Part shown: positions 17,253 to 24,931 of the stretch, one piece after another
How the letters are laid out: the number at the start of each line of letters is the position of its first letter
Numbering within the stretch: the first letter of the stretch is position 1
DNA from: JAGWAJ01 sp026707615
GTDB taxonomy: Bacteria; Acidobacteriota; Vicinamibacteria; Vicinamibacterales; UBA8438
Direction of reading: 5' to 3'
Assembly (NCBI GenBank): GCA_965207595.1
Contig: CBDBMW010000013.1
Coordinates: 1,116,001-1,180,000, forward strand
DNA length: 64,000 nucleotides
Notes under the pieces: generated by a model
The model's input: only the letters and a program-made list of their open reading frames with translations
Databases searched by the model: none
Told to the model about the DNA's origin: nothing
Translations under genes and position numbers: made by a program

Positions 17253-18347
17253 ATGATGCGAGCGAAGCTGGGGCGCGCGGGCGCCGTGCTGGTGTTGACG
17301 GCGGCGCTGGGGGCGGGAAGCGCGGCGGGGGCGCAGGAGGACCGCGTCCTGACGGTGGAGCAGACGGCGATCCAGGCGGTGCAGGCGCCGCCGGCAGCGT
17401 CGGCGTCGAACCCGCTGGACGTGGTGGCCTGGGTGGACCACGCGACGAACACCTATGCGCAGGGAGAGCAGGTGCGCGTGTTCGTGCAGACGAACAAGGA
17501 CGCCTACGTGACGGTGCTGAACGTGGGCCCGGACGGGTCGACGACGGTGCTCTTCCCGAACCGCTACCAGGCGGACAATCGGGTGCGCGCGAACACGGTG
17601 ACGGAGGTGCCGGACCCGGCGTCGGGGGCGCGGATCGCGGTGTCGGGGACGACGGGGGCGGAGCTGATCAAGGTGGTGGCGACGACGCGGCCGGCGCCGC
17701 TGTTCGCGGGGACGCAGCTCGCGCAGGCGGGCGTCTTCCAGACGATCCGCCAGCGGGCGCAGGAGACGGCGCGCAACCTGGCCGTGGTGATGGCGGAGGC
17801 GGAGACGGACGAGTGGGACGTCTACGACAAGGTGATCCGAACCGTGCCCCAGCGCCCCGCCGCGGCGGTCGCGCCCGTGCCGCTGCCGCCGGTGGCGGGG
17901 GCAGGCTGGCCGGCGGCGGCGTTCGGGCTGGAGCTGGCCGCCGACCGTCCCGTCTACCGGGTGACGGACCCGGTGACGCTGATGGTGAAGGCGGAGGCGG
18001 ACTGCCACCTGTCGCTGCTCAACACCGGCCCCGGCGGCGCTTCCCGGCTGCTGTTCCCCAACCGCTATCAGCAGCAGACGCTGATCCGGGCCGGCCAGAC
18101 GGTGGTGGTGCCGGGGATCGGGGCCGCGGTCTCGATCGTGCCGATGGGACCGGCGGGCGTGGAGCACGTGACGGCGCTCTGCCGGACGGGCGCGAGTCCG
18201 GTGATCGGCGCGCCCGGCGACTTCCGTTCCGGGGCGTTCGCGACGTTCGACGACGCCGGCGCGACGGCCCGCAACCTGGCCGTGATCGCCGACCCGGCGG
18301 GCGAGCGGACCGCTATCGCCTCGGCGAGCTTCGTGGTCGTCCGGTAG
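17253..18347 (+). CDS. Secreted protein with two DUF4384 domains
   Basis: A 364-residue protein; ATG 17253 follows AAGGAG. Signal peptide (VLVLTAALGAGSAAGAQ), then two tandem DUF4384-like domains. The first, at about 45-185, shows YAQGEQVRVFVQTNKDAYVT and TTVLFPNRYQADNRV; the second, at about 215-355, shows YRVTDPVTLMVKAEADCHLS and SRLLFPNRYQQQTLI. The FPNRYQ motif recurs in both, evidence of internal duplication. It sits in the kinase operon with other DUF4384 proteins and an OmpA-type protein, so it probably acts in the periplasm or outer envelope. DUF4384 has no established biochemical function that I can state. Confidence 0.85.
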   Translation: MMRAKLGRAGAVLVLTAALGAGSAAGAQEDRVLTVEQTAIQAVQAPPAASASNPLDVVAWVDHATNTYAQGEQVRVFVQTNKDAYVTVLNVGPDGSTTVLFPNRYQADNRVRANTVTEVPDPASGARIAVSGTTGAELIKVVATTRPAPLFAGTQLAQAGVFQTIRQRAQETARNLAVVMAEAETDEWDVYDKVIRTVPQRPAAAVAPVPLPPVAGAGWPAAAFGLELAADRPVYRVTDPVTLMVKAEADCHLSLLNTGPGGASRLLFPNRYQQQTLIRAGQTVVVPGIGAAVSIVPMGPAGVEHVTALCRTGASPVIGAPGDFRSGAFATFDDAGATARNLAVIADPAGERTAIASASFVVVR

Positions 18348-18379
18348 CTGCTGTCGCGGGAAGCGGAGGGAGACCTGCC

Positions 18380-18931
18380 ATGAAGCGCAAGAGGGCGGAG
18401 GCGGTGCCGGGGCTGCTCACGTTCGCCGTGACGGTGACGGGACTGTTCACGTTCGCCGTGGCGGTGGCGGCCGAGGCGGGGTGGGCGCAGGACCGGCTGC
18501 GGCGGTCGCTGGACGGGCCGGTGACGCGGGAGGCGGTGACGCGCTCGCTGTCCGTGGTGCCGGAGGACGCTGGCGACCCGGGCGGGCCGACGGAGGTGAG
18601 CCTCCTGCTGCGGATCGAGTTCGGGTTCGACTCGGCGGAGCTCACGGGGCGCGCGATGCGGGACCTCGACGGCGTGGCGGCGGCGCTGAACGACCCGCAG
18701 CTCATCGCCGCGCAGGTGACGCTGGAGGGGCACACCGACGCCACCGGCTCGGACGCGTACAACCTGCGGCTGTCCCAGCGGCGGGCGGAGGCCGTGGTCT
18801 CGTACCTGGTGCGCCAGGGGGTGGCGGCGCCGCGGCTGCGGGCGGCCGGGTACGGCGAGACGCGGCTGCTCGCGGCGTTCGCGCCGGCCGACGAACGGCA
18901 GCGCCGCGTGGAGATCGTGCGGACGTTCTGA
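18380..18931 (+). CDS. OmpA-family peptidoglycan-associated protein
   Basis: A 183-residue protein starting at ATG 18380 (GGAGGGA upstream). Signal or anchor segment at about 10-35, then an OmpA C-terminal domain at about 75-180 with IEFGFDSAELT, LEGHTDATGSDAYNLRLSQR and AGYGETRLLA. This domain binds the diaminopimelate peptide of peptidoglycan, with the Asp and Arg of the TDxxG...LSxxRA motif visible. Near its start, the piece GLLTFAVTVTG / GLFTFAVAVAA is a small internal repeat. Its place in the operon suggests that it tethers the DUF4384/protease system to the cell wall. Confidence 0.9.
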   Translation: MKRKRAEAVPGLLTFAVTVTGLFTFAVAVAAEAGWAQDRLRRSLDGPVTREAVTRSLSVVPEDAGDPGGPTEVSLLLRIEFGFDSAELTGRAMRDLDGVAAALNDPQLIAAQVTLEGHTDATGSDAYNLRLSQRRAEAVVSYLVRQGVAAPRLRAAGYGETRLLAAFAPADERQRRVEIVRTF

Positions 18932-18974
18932 GGGTGCGCGCTACGCAGTGCCCGAGCGTGAGGGAGGGCGAGCG

Positions 18975-19550
18975 ATGAGGAGTCTCTGCTGTCGTGCGGC
19001 GGTCGCGGCGGCTGTGGCGCTGCTGGCGGCGGTGTGGCCGATGCTGGCCGAGGCGCAGCGGCCACGCCGGACGCGGAGCATCACGGTGAAGCCGGACAAC
19101 CGCTTCGGCCAGGTCTCGCTGGAGCTGCAGCTCGAGACGGTGGGTCGGGCCGGCGGGCGGCGGGATGGCCTTGAGGTCGGCGGCCCGGTGCAGGTCGGCG
19201 ACCGCGTGGTGCTCTGCTTCCGGTCGAGCGCGGACGGCTACGTGACGGTGTGGAGCCACGACGCCGAGGGCAACGTGCCCGCGCGCATCTACCCGAACGA
19301 GTTCGCGGCGGAGACGGCGGACGAGCGGGCGGCGGCGGTGGCGGCGGGCGAGGAGACGTGCATCGGGGATGACGACGGCTTCCGGCTCGAGGTGGGCCGG
19401 CCGCTCGGGGAGGCGTCGATCTACCTGCACTACACGCGGCGGGAGGATCTGCAGTTCGACGAGACGGCGTTCCCGCAGATCCGCGCCACGCGGGCGCCCG
19501 ACTCGCGGCCCTACGCGTCGAGCTACCTGCAGTACCGCGTGGTCGACTGA
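18975..19550 (+). CDS. Secreted DUF4384-like protein
   Basis: A 191-residue protein, ATG 18975 behind GGGAGGGCG. Signal peptide (AVALLAAVWPMLAEAQ), then a DUF4384-like domain (VGDRVVLCFRSSADGYVTVW, ARIYPNEFAAETADE) and a C-terminal strand-rich end (ASIYLHYTRREDL). It is the third DUF4384-type protein in this operon. Two cysteines (LCFRS and TCIGDD) could form a disulfide in the periplasm. The role is unknown, presumably envelope signalling with the kinase and OmpA protein. Confidence 0.75.
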   Translation: MRSLCCRAAVAAAVALLAAVWPMLAEAQRPRRTRSITVKPDNRFGQVSLELQLETVGRAGGRRDGLEVGGPVQVGDRVVLCFRSSADGYVTVWSHDAEGNVPARIYPNEFAAETADERAAAVAAGEETCIGDDDGFRLEVGRPLGEASIYLHYTRREDLQFDETAFPQIRATRAPDSRPYASSYLQYRVVD

Positions 19551-19582
19551 GGGTGCGGGGAGACGAGGGGAGGAGGCGCCGG

Positions 19583-20584
19583 ATGGACAGCGGCAAACGG
19601 CAACCAGAAATGGGACCCCTGTGGCCAGGTGAAATGGGACCCTCAGGCGAGGTCCTGAGACCCCCAGGTGAGGTCCGTCGGTCGGTGCGGCAGGGCCTCT
19701 ATCGGCTGGGTCGGGCAGCGCTGGCGTCGGCGCTGGTGACGGCGGTCGGGGCCGGAGCGGCCCAGGGGCAGGGGCGTTCCCGGTTCGAGTGCCTCGACCC
19801 GGACAAGCGGGCGGTGAGCCGGATCGTGGGCGGGACGGAGGCGCCGCGCGAGATGGCGCCGTGGCAGGTCTCGCTGCAGCTCTCTGCCCGCGACGGGTGG
19901 CGTCACATCTGCGGAGGCTCGCTGATCCACCCGTCGTGGGTGCTGACGGCAGCGCACTGCCTGTTCGACGGCCGGGGGCGGTTGCGCGGGGTGGATGCCT
20001 TCTCGGTCGTGCACGGCTCGCAGTCGCTGTCGTCGGGCGGGGCGCGCCGCCGGGCCGAGCGGCTCGTTCCCCACGAGGGCTACCGCGGCGGCGGGCCCGC
20101 GAGCCAGGGGAACGACATCGCCCTGATCCGGCTCGAGGCGCCGCTCCCGGTCTCGCGGTCGGAGACCGTGCAACTGCAGTCGCGGCAGCTCGAGGCGAAC
20201 TTCGGCTTCCCCGGGGCGTGCTCGGTGGTGACCGGCTGGGGGAGCGTGGATGCGTGGGAGCCGGGGCGGGCCCGCTCGGAGGCGCGCGGCCTGCCGGACC
20301 GCCTGCGCGCGGTGGACCTCCCGATCATAGACAACGCGACCTGTGCCGAGGTCTACCCCGGCCGCATCGCGGACGGGCAGGTGTGCGCCGGGTATGCGCA
20401 GGGGACGATGGACTCCTGCCAGGGCGACAGCGGCGGCCCGCTGGTGGTGCCGGGCGGTCCGACGGGCTGGACGCAGATCGGCGTCGTCAGCTTCGGCCGC
20501 GGCTGTGCGCAGCCGGGCGCCTACGGCGTCTACACGAGGGTCTCGCACTACATCGACTGGATCCTGCAGCAGACGTCCCGGTGA
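19583..20584 (+). CDS. Trypsin-like serine protease (S1A), zymogen-type, exported
   Basis: About 333 residues. After a basic leader and signal segment (AALASALVTAVGAGAAQG) comes a short propeptide ending VSR, then the classic mature N-terminus IVGGTEAP, so activation by cleavage after Arg is expected. The triad is complete: LTAAHC (His), GNDIALI (Asp) and CQGDSGGP (Ser). The aspartate six residues before the serine (MDSCQGDS) predicts Lys/Arg specificity. Cysteines are placed as in eukaryotic-type S1A proteases. ATG 19583 follows GGGGAGGAGG, but the first 50 codons contain a repeated GAAATGGGACCC at 19607 and 19631 (encoding EMGP twice), so the leader may be partly inserted DNA and the true start could be further in. 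It ends the kinase/DUF4384 operon, just before caspase-like target 2. Confidence 0.9.
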   Translation: MDSGKRQPEMGPLWPGEMGPSGEVLRPPGEVRRSVRQGLYRLGRAALASALVTAVGAGAAQGQGRSRFECLDPDKRAVSRIVGGTEAPREMAPWQVSLQLSARDGWRHICGGSLIHPSWVLTAAHCLFDGRGRLRGVDAFSVVHGSQSLSSGGARRRAERLVPHEGYRGGGPASQGNDIALIRLEAPLPVSRSETVQLQSRQLEANFGFPGACSVVTGWGSVDAWEPGRARSEARGLPDRLRAVDLPIIDNATCAEVYPGRIADGQVCAGYAQGTMDSCQGDSGGPLVVPGGPTGWTQIGVVSFGRGCAQPGAYGVYTRVSHYIDWILQQTSR

Positions 20585-20721
20585 CGTGCCGGCGCACGTC
20601 GACACGACACGATCCCGTGCTACTCGGACGAGCCGCACGGTCACGGTCCACATCGATGCCGTTCGCATCGCGTGCTCGAGGGATTCTGCCGAACGCCTGC
20701 GACATGTGACCCGTGCGTTCC

Positions 20722-20780
20722 CTGACCTACCACTTTCGGTAGCGACTTTGCAGTGCGCTTGCAGTACTACTGTGCGGGGC
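20722..20780 (+). promoter_or_regulatory. Shared upstream block of DGR target 2, with LuxR-box-like dyad
   Basis: Matches 10551-10609 at 53 of 59 positions. The dyad here is CTACCactttcGGTAG. Two of the six mismatches to target 1 fall in the spacer between the dyad arms. It probably includes the target 2 promoter and an operator for the LuxR-type regulator. No such block was found upstream of target 3. Confidence 0.6.
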
Positions 20781-20851
20781 GGCATTGGCGCCCGCGTTGG
20801 CGCAAACGACCGCGGGGCGGGTCGCGGGAGCCGAGCGGAGGGATGGGTGTG

Positions 20852-23020
20852 ATGCGAAGAAGGCTCGGAGAGCGGCGCGAACTCCGAACGGCCGAATCCG
20901 ACCTGGGGCACCGCCGGACGCAGTGTGGCGCCCTGGGGCGGGCGATGGCAGGCGCGGCGCTGCTGGCCGCGGTCGTGCCGTTGGCCGCGCCGTGGGAAGC
21001 GACCGCGGCCGGCCGCGTGGCGCTGGTCGTCGGCAACGGGACCTATGCGCACATCGGGCGGCTGCCGAACCCGGGGAACGACGCCGCGGACATGACGGCG
21101 GCGCTCCGGCGCCTCGGGTTCGAGGTGACGACGGTCCGCGACGCGGACCGGTCGGCGATGACGGAGGCGCTGCGGGTGTTCACGCGGGAGAGCGCGGGGG
21201 CGGACGTGTCGCTGGTGTTCTACGCGGGGCACGGCCTCGAGATGGACGGCGTGAACTACCTCGTCCCCGTCGACGCGCGGCTGGAGCGCGACACCGACGT
21301 GCGGTTCGAGGCGGTCGATCTGGACTACGTCTTGGCGGCGACCGTGGGCGCCGATCTCCGGGTGGTGATCCTGGATGCGTGCCGGAACAACCCGCTCGCC
21401 CGGTCCATGCAGCGTACGGGAGCGTCGCGGAGCGTGAGCCGCGGGAGCTTCGGGGACCTGGACGAGTCGCTGCTGGGGGACGAGACGCTGGTGGCGTATG
21501 CGGCGGCGGCGGGAACGACGGCGGACGACGGGACGGGGCGGAACAGCCCGTATACGTCGGCGCTGCTGTCGTACCTGGAGCAGCCGCTGGAGATCGGGTT
21601 GCTGTTCCGGGAGGTTCGGGCGCGGGTGCTGGAGGCGACGGACGGCCGCCAGCGACCGCACGAGTATGCGTCGCTGCTCGGCGAGCACTACCTGCGGGCG
21701 GCGACGGGCGCGGACCCGCGGGCGGTGGAGGCGGGACTGGAACTGGATCGCGCGGCGCGGCGCCTGGTCCAGCAGGGACTGACGCGGGCCGGCTTCTCGC
21801 CGGGTCCTGCGGACGGGGTGTTCGGGCCGGCGACGCGGGCGGCGATCCGGGGCTGGCAGACGTCGCGGGAGACGACGGCGACCGGCTACCTGGACGCGGC
21901 AGGCGCGGCGGCGCTGGGGGCGCCGGTGGCGGTGGCCGCCGCGCTGCCGGAGGCCCCGGCGCCGGAACCTCGAGACCCCGCGCCGTCGGCCTTGCTGGCT
22001 CAGCAGGAGAACCTGTTCTGGCAGTCGATCATGAACAGCACGAACGCGGCGGACTTCGAGGCCTACCTGCGACGGTTCCCGAACGGCGTCTATGCCGACT
22101 TGGCGCGCAACCGGGCGGCGGCCGTGGCGCCGCCGGCCGAGCCTGCCGCGCCCGATCCGCCGCCGGTGGACGCCACGGCGCCGGGGTCGGTGTTCCGGGA
22201 CTGTCCGACCTGCCCGGAGATGGTGGTGGTGCCGGAGGGTGAGTTCCTGATGGGCTCGGATCGGCGGGACGACGAGAGCGACGACAACGAGCGGCCGCGG
22301 CACCGGGTGACGCTCGGCGGCTTCGCACTGGGCGTGCACGAGGTGACGCGGGACGAGTACGAGGCGTTCGTGGCCGCGACCGGCCGCGGTTCGGGCGACC
22401 GGTGCGCCGCGTTCGACGCTGAGGACCGGCGTTGGGAATGGCGGTCGGAGGCGTCGTGGCGTTCCCCGGGGTACCCGCAGGCGGGCGACCATCCGGTGGT
22501 GTGCGTGAACTGGGAGGACGCGCAGGCGTACGTGCGGTGGCTGAGTGCGGAGACCGGGGAGCAGTACCGACTCCCGAGCGAGTCGGAGTGGGAGTATGCG
22601 GCGCGGGCGGGGACGACGACGCGGCGGCACTGGGGTGACGACGCGGACGACGGCTGCGCGTACGCCAACGGCGCCGATCGCACCGCGAAGCGGCGCTTCG
22701 ACAACTGGACGGTGGCGGACTGCACGGACGGCGTGGTCTGGACGTCGCCGGTGGGCGCGTATGAACCGAACGCGTTCGGCCTGCATGACACGCTGGGCAA
22801 CGTCTGGGAGTGGGTGGAGGACTGCTGGCACGACGACTACGACGGCGCACCCCGCGACGGCTCGGCGTGGACGCGCGGCGGGGACTGCGGTCGGCGGGTG
22901 TTGCGTGGCGGTTCCTGGAACCTCTATCCACGGGACCTCCGCTCGGCGTATCGCCTCAGGTACGATGCGGAGAGCCGGTACACGAACAACGGTTTTCGCG
23001 TGGCGAGGACGCTGGATTAA
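20852..23020 (+). CDS. DGR target 2: exported caspase-like / FGE-sulfatase (C-type lectin fold) protein
   Basis: A 722-residue protein; ATG 20852 (or 20843) follows GGAGGG. Same plan as target 1: signal peptide; caspase-like domain with FYAGHGLEMDG (His) and ILDACRNNP (Cys); peptidoglycan-binding-like domain (GPADGVFGPATRAAIRGWQ); linker; FWQSIMNSTNAADFEAYL motif; FGE-sulfatase domain (VFRDCPTCPEMVVVPEG, LPSESEWEYAARA, GNVWEWVEDCW) ending in the VR. Its FGE part differs from targets 1 and 3 around residues 500-620 (an AFDAEDRRWEWRSEASW insertion). Avd, RT and TR follow immediately, so this is the primary DGR target. All 10 VR differences from the TR are at adenines. Expected outside the cytoplasm; ligand unknown. 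Confidence 0.93.
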   Translation: MRRRLGERRELRTAESDLGHRRTQCGALGRAMAGAALLAAVVPLAAPWEATAAGRVALVVGNGTYAHIGRLPNPGNDAADMTAALRRLGFEVTTVRDADRSAMTEALRVFTRESAGADVSLVFYAGHGLEMDGVNYLVPVDARLERDTDVRFEAVDLDYVLAATVGADLRVVILDACRNNPLARSMQRTGASRSVSRGSFGDLDESLLGDETLVAYAAAAGTTADDGTGRNSPYTSALLSYLEQPLEIGLLFREVRARVLEATDGRQRPHEYASLLGEHYLRAATGADPRAVEAGLELDRAARRLVQQGLTRAGFSPGPADGVFGPATRAAIRGWQTSRETTATGYLDAAGAAALGAPVAVAAALPEAPAPEPRDPAPSALLAQQENLFWQSIMNSTNAADFEAYLRRFPNGVYADLARNRAAAVAPPAEPAAPDPPPVDATAPGSVFRDCPTCPEMVVVPEGEFLMGSDRRDDESDDNERPRHRVTLGGFALGVHEVTRDEYEAFVAATGRGSGDRCAAFDAEDRRWEWRSEASWRSPGYPQAGDHPVVCVNWEDAQAYVRWLSAETGEQYRLPSESEWEYAARAGTTTRRHWGDDADDGCAYANGADRTAKRRFDNWTVADCTDGVVWTSPVGAYEPNAFGLHDTLGNVWEWVEDCWHDDYDGAPRDGSAWTRGGDCGRRVLRGGSWNLYPRDLRSAYRLRYDAESRYTNNGFRVARTLD
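22890..23007 (+). repeat. Variable region VR2 (target 2)
   Basis: 118 bp aligned without gaps to the TR; 10 differences, every one at a TR adenine (for example AAC to CTC, AAT to TAT, AAC to GAC, AAC to TAC). Encodes SWNLYPRDLRSAYRLRYDA and the following residues to GFRVAR. Just past its end the sequence is GACGCTGG where the TR has CACGCACC, so the recipient and template 3' flanks differ, as known for IMH versus IMH*. Confidence 0.93.
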
Positions 23021-23150
23021 CTCCTTTCTCTTCAGCTCTTTACCTCTTGCGTCGCGCAGGCGTCGGGTTGAGGGGCGGCAGCGATGAGGCGGAGGTGACG
23101 ATGGACGCCGCGCGACGGACAGGCCCGGCGCTGGGGGCGATGTCCGCTTC

Positions 23151-23465
23151 GTGCTGTGGCTGGTACCGACGGTGGAGCGCTTCCCGCGGAGCCAGAAGTT
23201 CCTGCTGGGGGACCGGCTGCAGGCGACGGCGCTCGACGTGCTGGAGCGGCTGATCGACGCGACGTACACGCGGGCGCGGGGTCCGCACCTGGCGGCGGCG
23301 AACCTCGGCATCGAGAAGCTGCGCTACCTGTGCCGGCTGGCGAAGGACCTGCGGCACCTGGACGGGCAGCGCTACGCGCACGCGGCGCGCGCGCTCGACG
23401 AGACGGGCCGGCTCATCGGGGGCTGGCGGAAGGCGCAACAGGCGCACGATGCCGCGCGTCCGTGA
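23151..23465 (+). CDS. avd: Avd-like four-helix-bundle DGR accessory protein (N-terminus frameshifted)
   Basis: Encodes FVLWLVPTVERFPRSQKFLL, LGDRLQATALDVLERLIDA, ANLGIEKLRYLCRLAKDL and DETGRLIGGWRKA, the helical pattern of DGR Avd proteins, which bind the RT and are needed for cDNA synthesis. The only in-frame start is GTG 23151, giving about 104 residues against the usual 115-130. A better start, ATG 23101 behind GGAGG, is in another frame: a one-base loss near 23142 (compare the TAC codon kept in the remnant at 4859) separates it from the conserved part. The protein is therefore shortened at its N-terminus, made by frameshifting, or misread by a sequencing error. Its end overlaps the RT start by 17 bases. 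Confidence 0.8.
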   Translation: MLWLVPTVERFPRSQKFLLGDRLQATALDVLERLIDATYTRARGPHLAAANLGIEKLRYLCRLAKDLRHLDGQRYAHAARALDETGRLIGGWRKAQQAHDAARP

Positions 23466-24531
23466 CGGGCTGTTCGACGGCGTCGCGTCGTTCGAGGCCC
23501 TCGGGGCGGCGGCGCTGCGGGCCGTGGCCGGGAAGCGCCGGACGCCGGTGCCGGCGGCGTTCCTGGCCAACCTGGAGACCGAGGTGTTGCGACTCGAGAG
23601 GGAGCTGCGGGCGGGAAGCTGGCGGCCGGGCCGCTACGTCGAGATCGAGGTGACGGAGCCGAAGCGGCGGCTCGTCTCCGCAGCGCCGTTCCGGGACCGC
23701 GTGGTGCACCACGCCGTGCACGCGGTGGTGGCGCCCCTGTTCGAGCGGGGGTTCATCGACCACAGCTATGCGAACCGGACGGGCAAGGGGACGCACCGGG
23801 CCGTGCGGCAGTACGAGCGCTTCCGCGACCGCCACCGCCACGTCCTTCGCTGCGACGTCTACCGGTACTTCCCGGCCATCGACCACGCGATCCTGAAGGC
23901 CGACCTCCGGCGCCGGATCGCCTGCCGGCGAACGCTCGGCGTGCTCGACCGGATCATCGACGGCTCGAACCCGCAGGAGCCGGTCCATCAGTACTTCCCC
24001 GGCGACGATCTGTTCACGCCCTACGAGCGGCGCCGCGGGCTGCCGATCGGGAATCTGACGAGCCAGCTCTTCGCGAACGTCTACCTCGACCGGTTCGACC
24101 ACTTCGTCACCGAGGTGCTGCGGGCGCCGTACCTGCGTTACGTAGACGACTTCGCTCTGTTCGCCGACGACGTGGCGGAGCTCGAAGTGTGGCGCCGGCG
24201 CGCGGCGGCGTATCTTGCGGTCCGGCGGCTGTCGCTGCATCCGGCGAAGACGCACGTCGCGCGGACGTCCGAGCCGGCGGAGTTCCTGGGGTACGTGCTG
24301 CTGCCCGGCGGCCGGCGGCGGCTACCGGAGACGAACGTGCGGCGCTTCCGCAACCGGCTGCGCGGCCTGCGGGACCGCTGGCGCGCGGGGAGCGTGCGGC
24401 GGGTGGAGGTGGAGCAGAGAGTGAACGCGTGGATGGCGCACGCGGCGCACGCCGACACGTGGCGGCTGCGCCGCTCGATCTTCCGGGGTGGGTGGTTCGC
24501 GCCGTGCGGACGGCCGGTCCCGGAGGCCTGA
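23449..24531 (+). CDS. DGR reverse transcriptase
   Basis: A 360-residue reverse transcriptase, ATG 23449 inside the end of avd. Motifs in order: RRLVSAAPFRDRVVHHAV (~65), CDVYRYFPAIDHAIL (~135, first catalytic Asp), RGLPIGNLTSQLFANVYLD (~190) with the DGR-diagnostic IGxxxSQ in place of the QGxxxSP of group II intron and retron RTs, YLRYVDDFALFAD (~225, YVDD active site) and EFLGYVLLPGGRRRLP (~275). The C-terminal ~70 residues form a short thumb. It has no maturase or endonuclease domain. It makes adenine-mutated cDNA from the TR RNA 10 bases downstream, which replaces the VRs (established DGR mechanism). The active site is intact. Confidence 0.96.
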   Translation: MPRVRDGLFDGVASFEALGAAALRAVAGKRRTPVPAAFLANLETEVLRLERELRAGSWRPGRYVEIEVTEPKRRLVSAAPFRDRVVHHAVHAVVAPLFERGFIDHSYANRTGKGTHRAVRQYERFRDRHRHVLRCDVYRYFPAIDHAILKADLRRRIACRRTLGVLDRIIDGSNPQEPVHQYFPGDDLFTPYERRRGLPIGNLTSQLFANVYLDRFDHFVTEVLRAPYLRYVDDFALFADDVAELEVWRRRAAAYLAVRRLSLHPAKTHVARTSEPAEFLGYVLLPGGRRRLPETNVRRFRNRLRGLRDRWRAGSVRRVEVEQRVNAWMAHAAHADTWRLRRSIFRGGWFAPCGRPVPEA

Positions 24532-24541
24532 CCGGCCCCCT

Positions 24542-24659
24542 GTCGGCGGGTGTTGCGTGGCGGTTCCTGGAACAACAATCCACGGAACCTCCGCTCGGCG
24601 AATCGCAACAGGAACGATGCGGAGAACCGGAACACGAACAACGGTTTTCGCGTGGCGAG
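24542..24659 (+). repeat. DGR template repeat (TR)
   Basis: 118 bp, ten bases after the RT stop. It contains 28 adenines, concentrated in eleven Asn-type codons (9 AAC, 2 AAT) when read in the VR frame. AAY codons are typical of DGR templates because mutating the adenines samples many amino acids without stops. Against VR2 and VR3 all 22 differences lie at adenines, covering 16 distinct positions. It lacks a start or gene context and should be transcribed as non-coding RNA with the RT or from its own promoter. Confidence 0.96.
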
Positions 24660-24771
24660 CACGCACCGAGGCCGGAGCCGGTGGGGTCACGGCCCCGCCG
24701 GGCGCGCGCGAGTGCGTCCAGGGCCGCTCATGATGAGTCGGGGTCGTCGGTCTTCCGCGGCGGCTCCACGG

Positions 24772-24812
24772 CCGGCGCCCGTCCTGGCCCACCGGAGGGC
24801 GACGGGCGCCGG
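24772..24812 (+). other. Strong hairpin downstream of the TR
   Basis: CCGGCGCCCGTC at 24772-24783 and its exact reverse complement at 24801-24812 form a 12-bp GC-rich stem with a 17-base loop, 112 bases after the TR. There is no T-tract after it. It may be a structural part or the 3' end of the TR RNA; in known DGRs the RNA downstream of the TR is required for cDNA priming. Confidence 0.5.
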
Positions 24813-24931
24813 CTGCCGTTCCGGGGGGACGGACCGGCGTCGCAGAGCTCCAGGCCGGCGGCCCGCCGGTGGCTTCCGAAGACGAGGCGGGACGATGGTC
24901 CAGGGGGCGGGCGATGCGATGGGAGGAAGCG

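Noticed and set aside
19643..23311. A minus-strand open frame of more than 1200 codons opposite the trypsin and target 2 genes
   Set aside because: It is the antisense shadow of GC-rich genes with clear family motifs on the plus strand; it has no recognisable domain and is rich in Arg/Pro/His.
23449..24531. Reverse transcriptase as part of a group II intron or retron
   Set aside because: The motif is IGxxxSQ rather than QGxxxSP, there is no maturase domain or msr/msd structure, and Avd, TR and VRs are adjacent.
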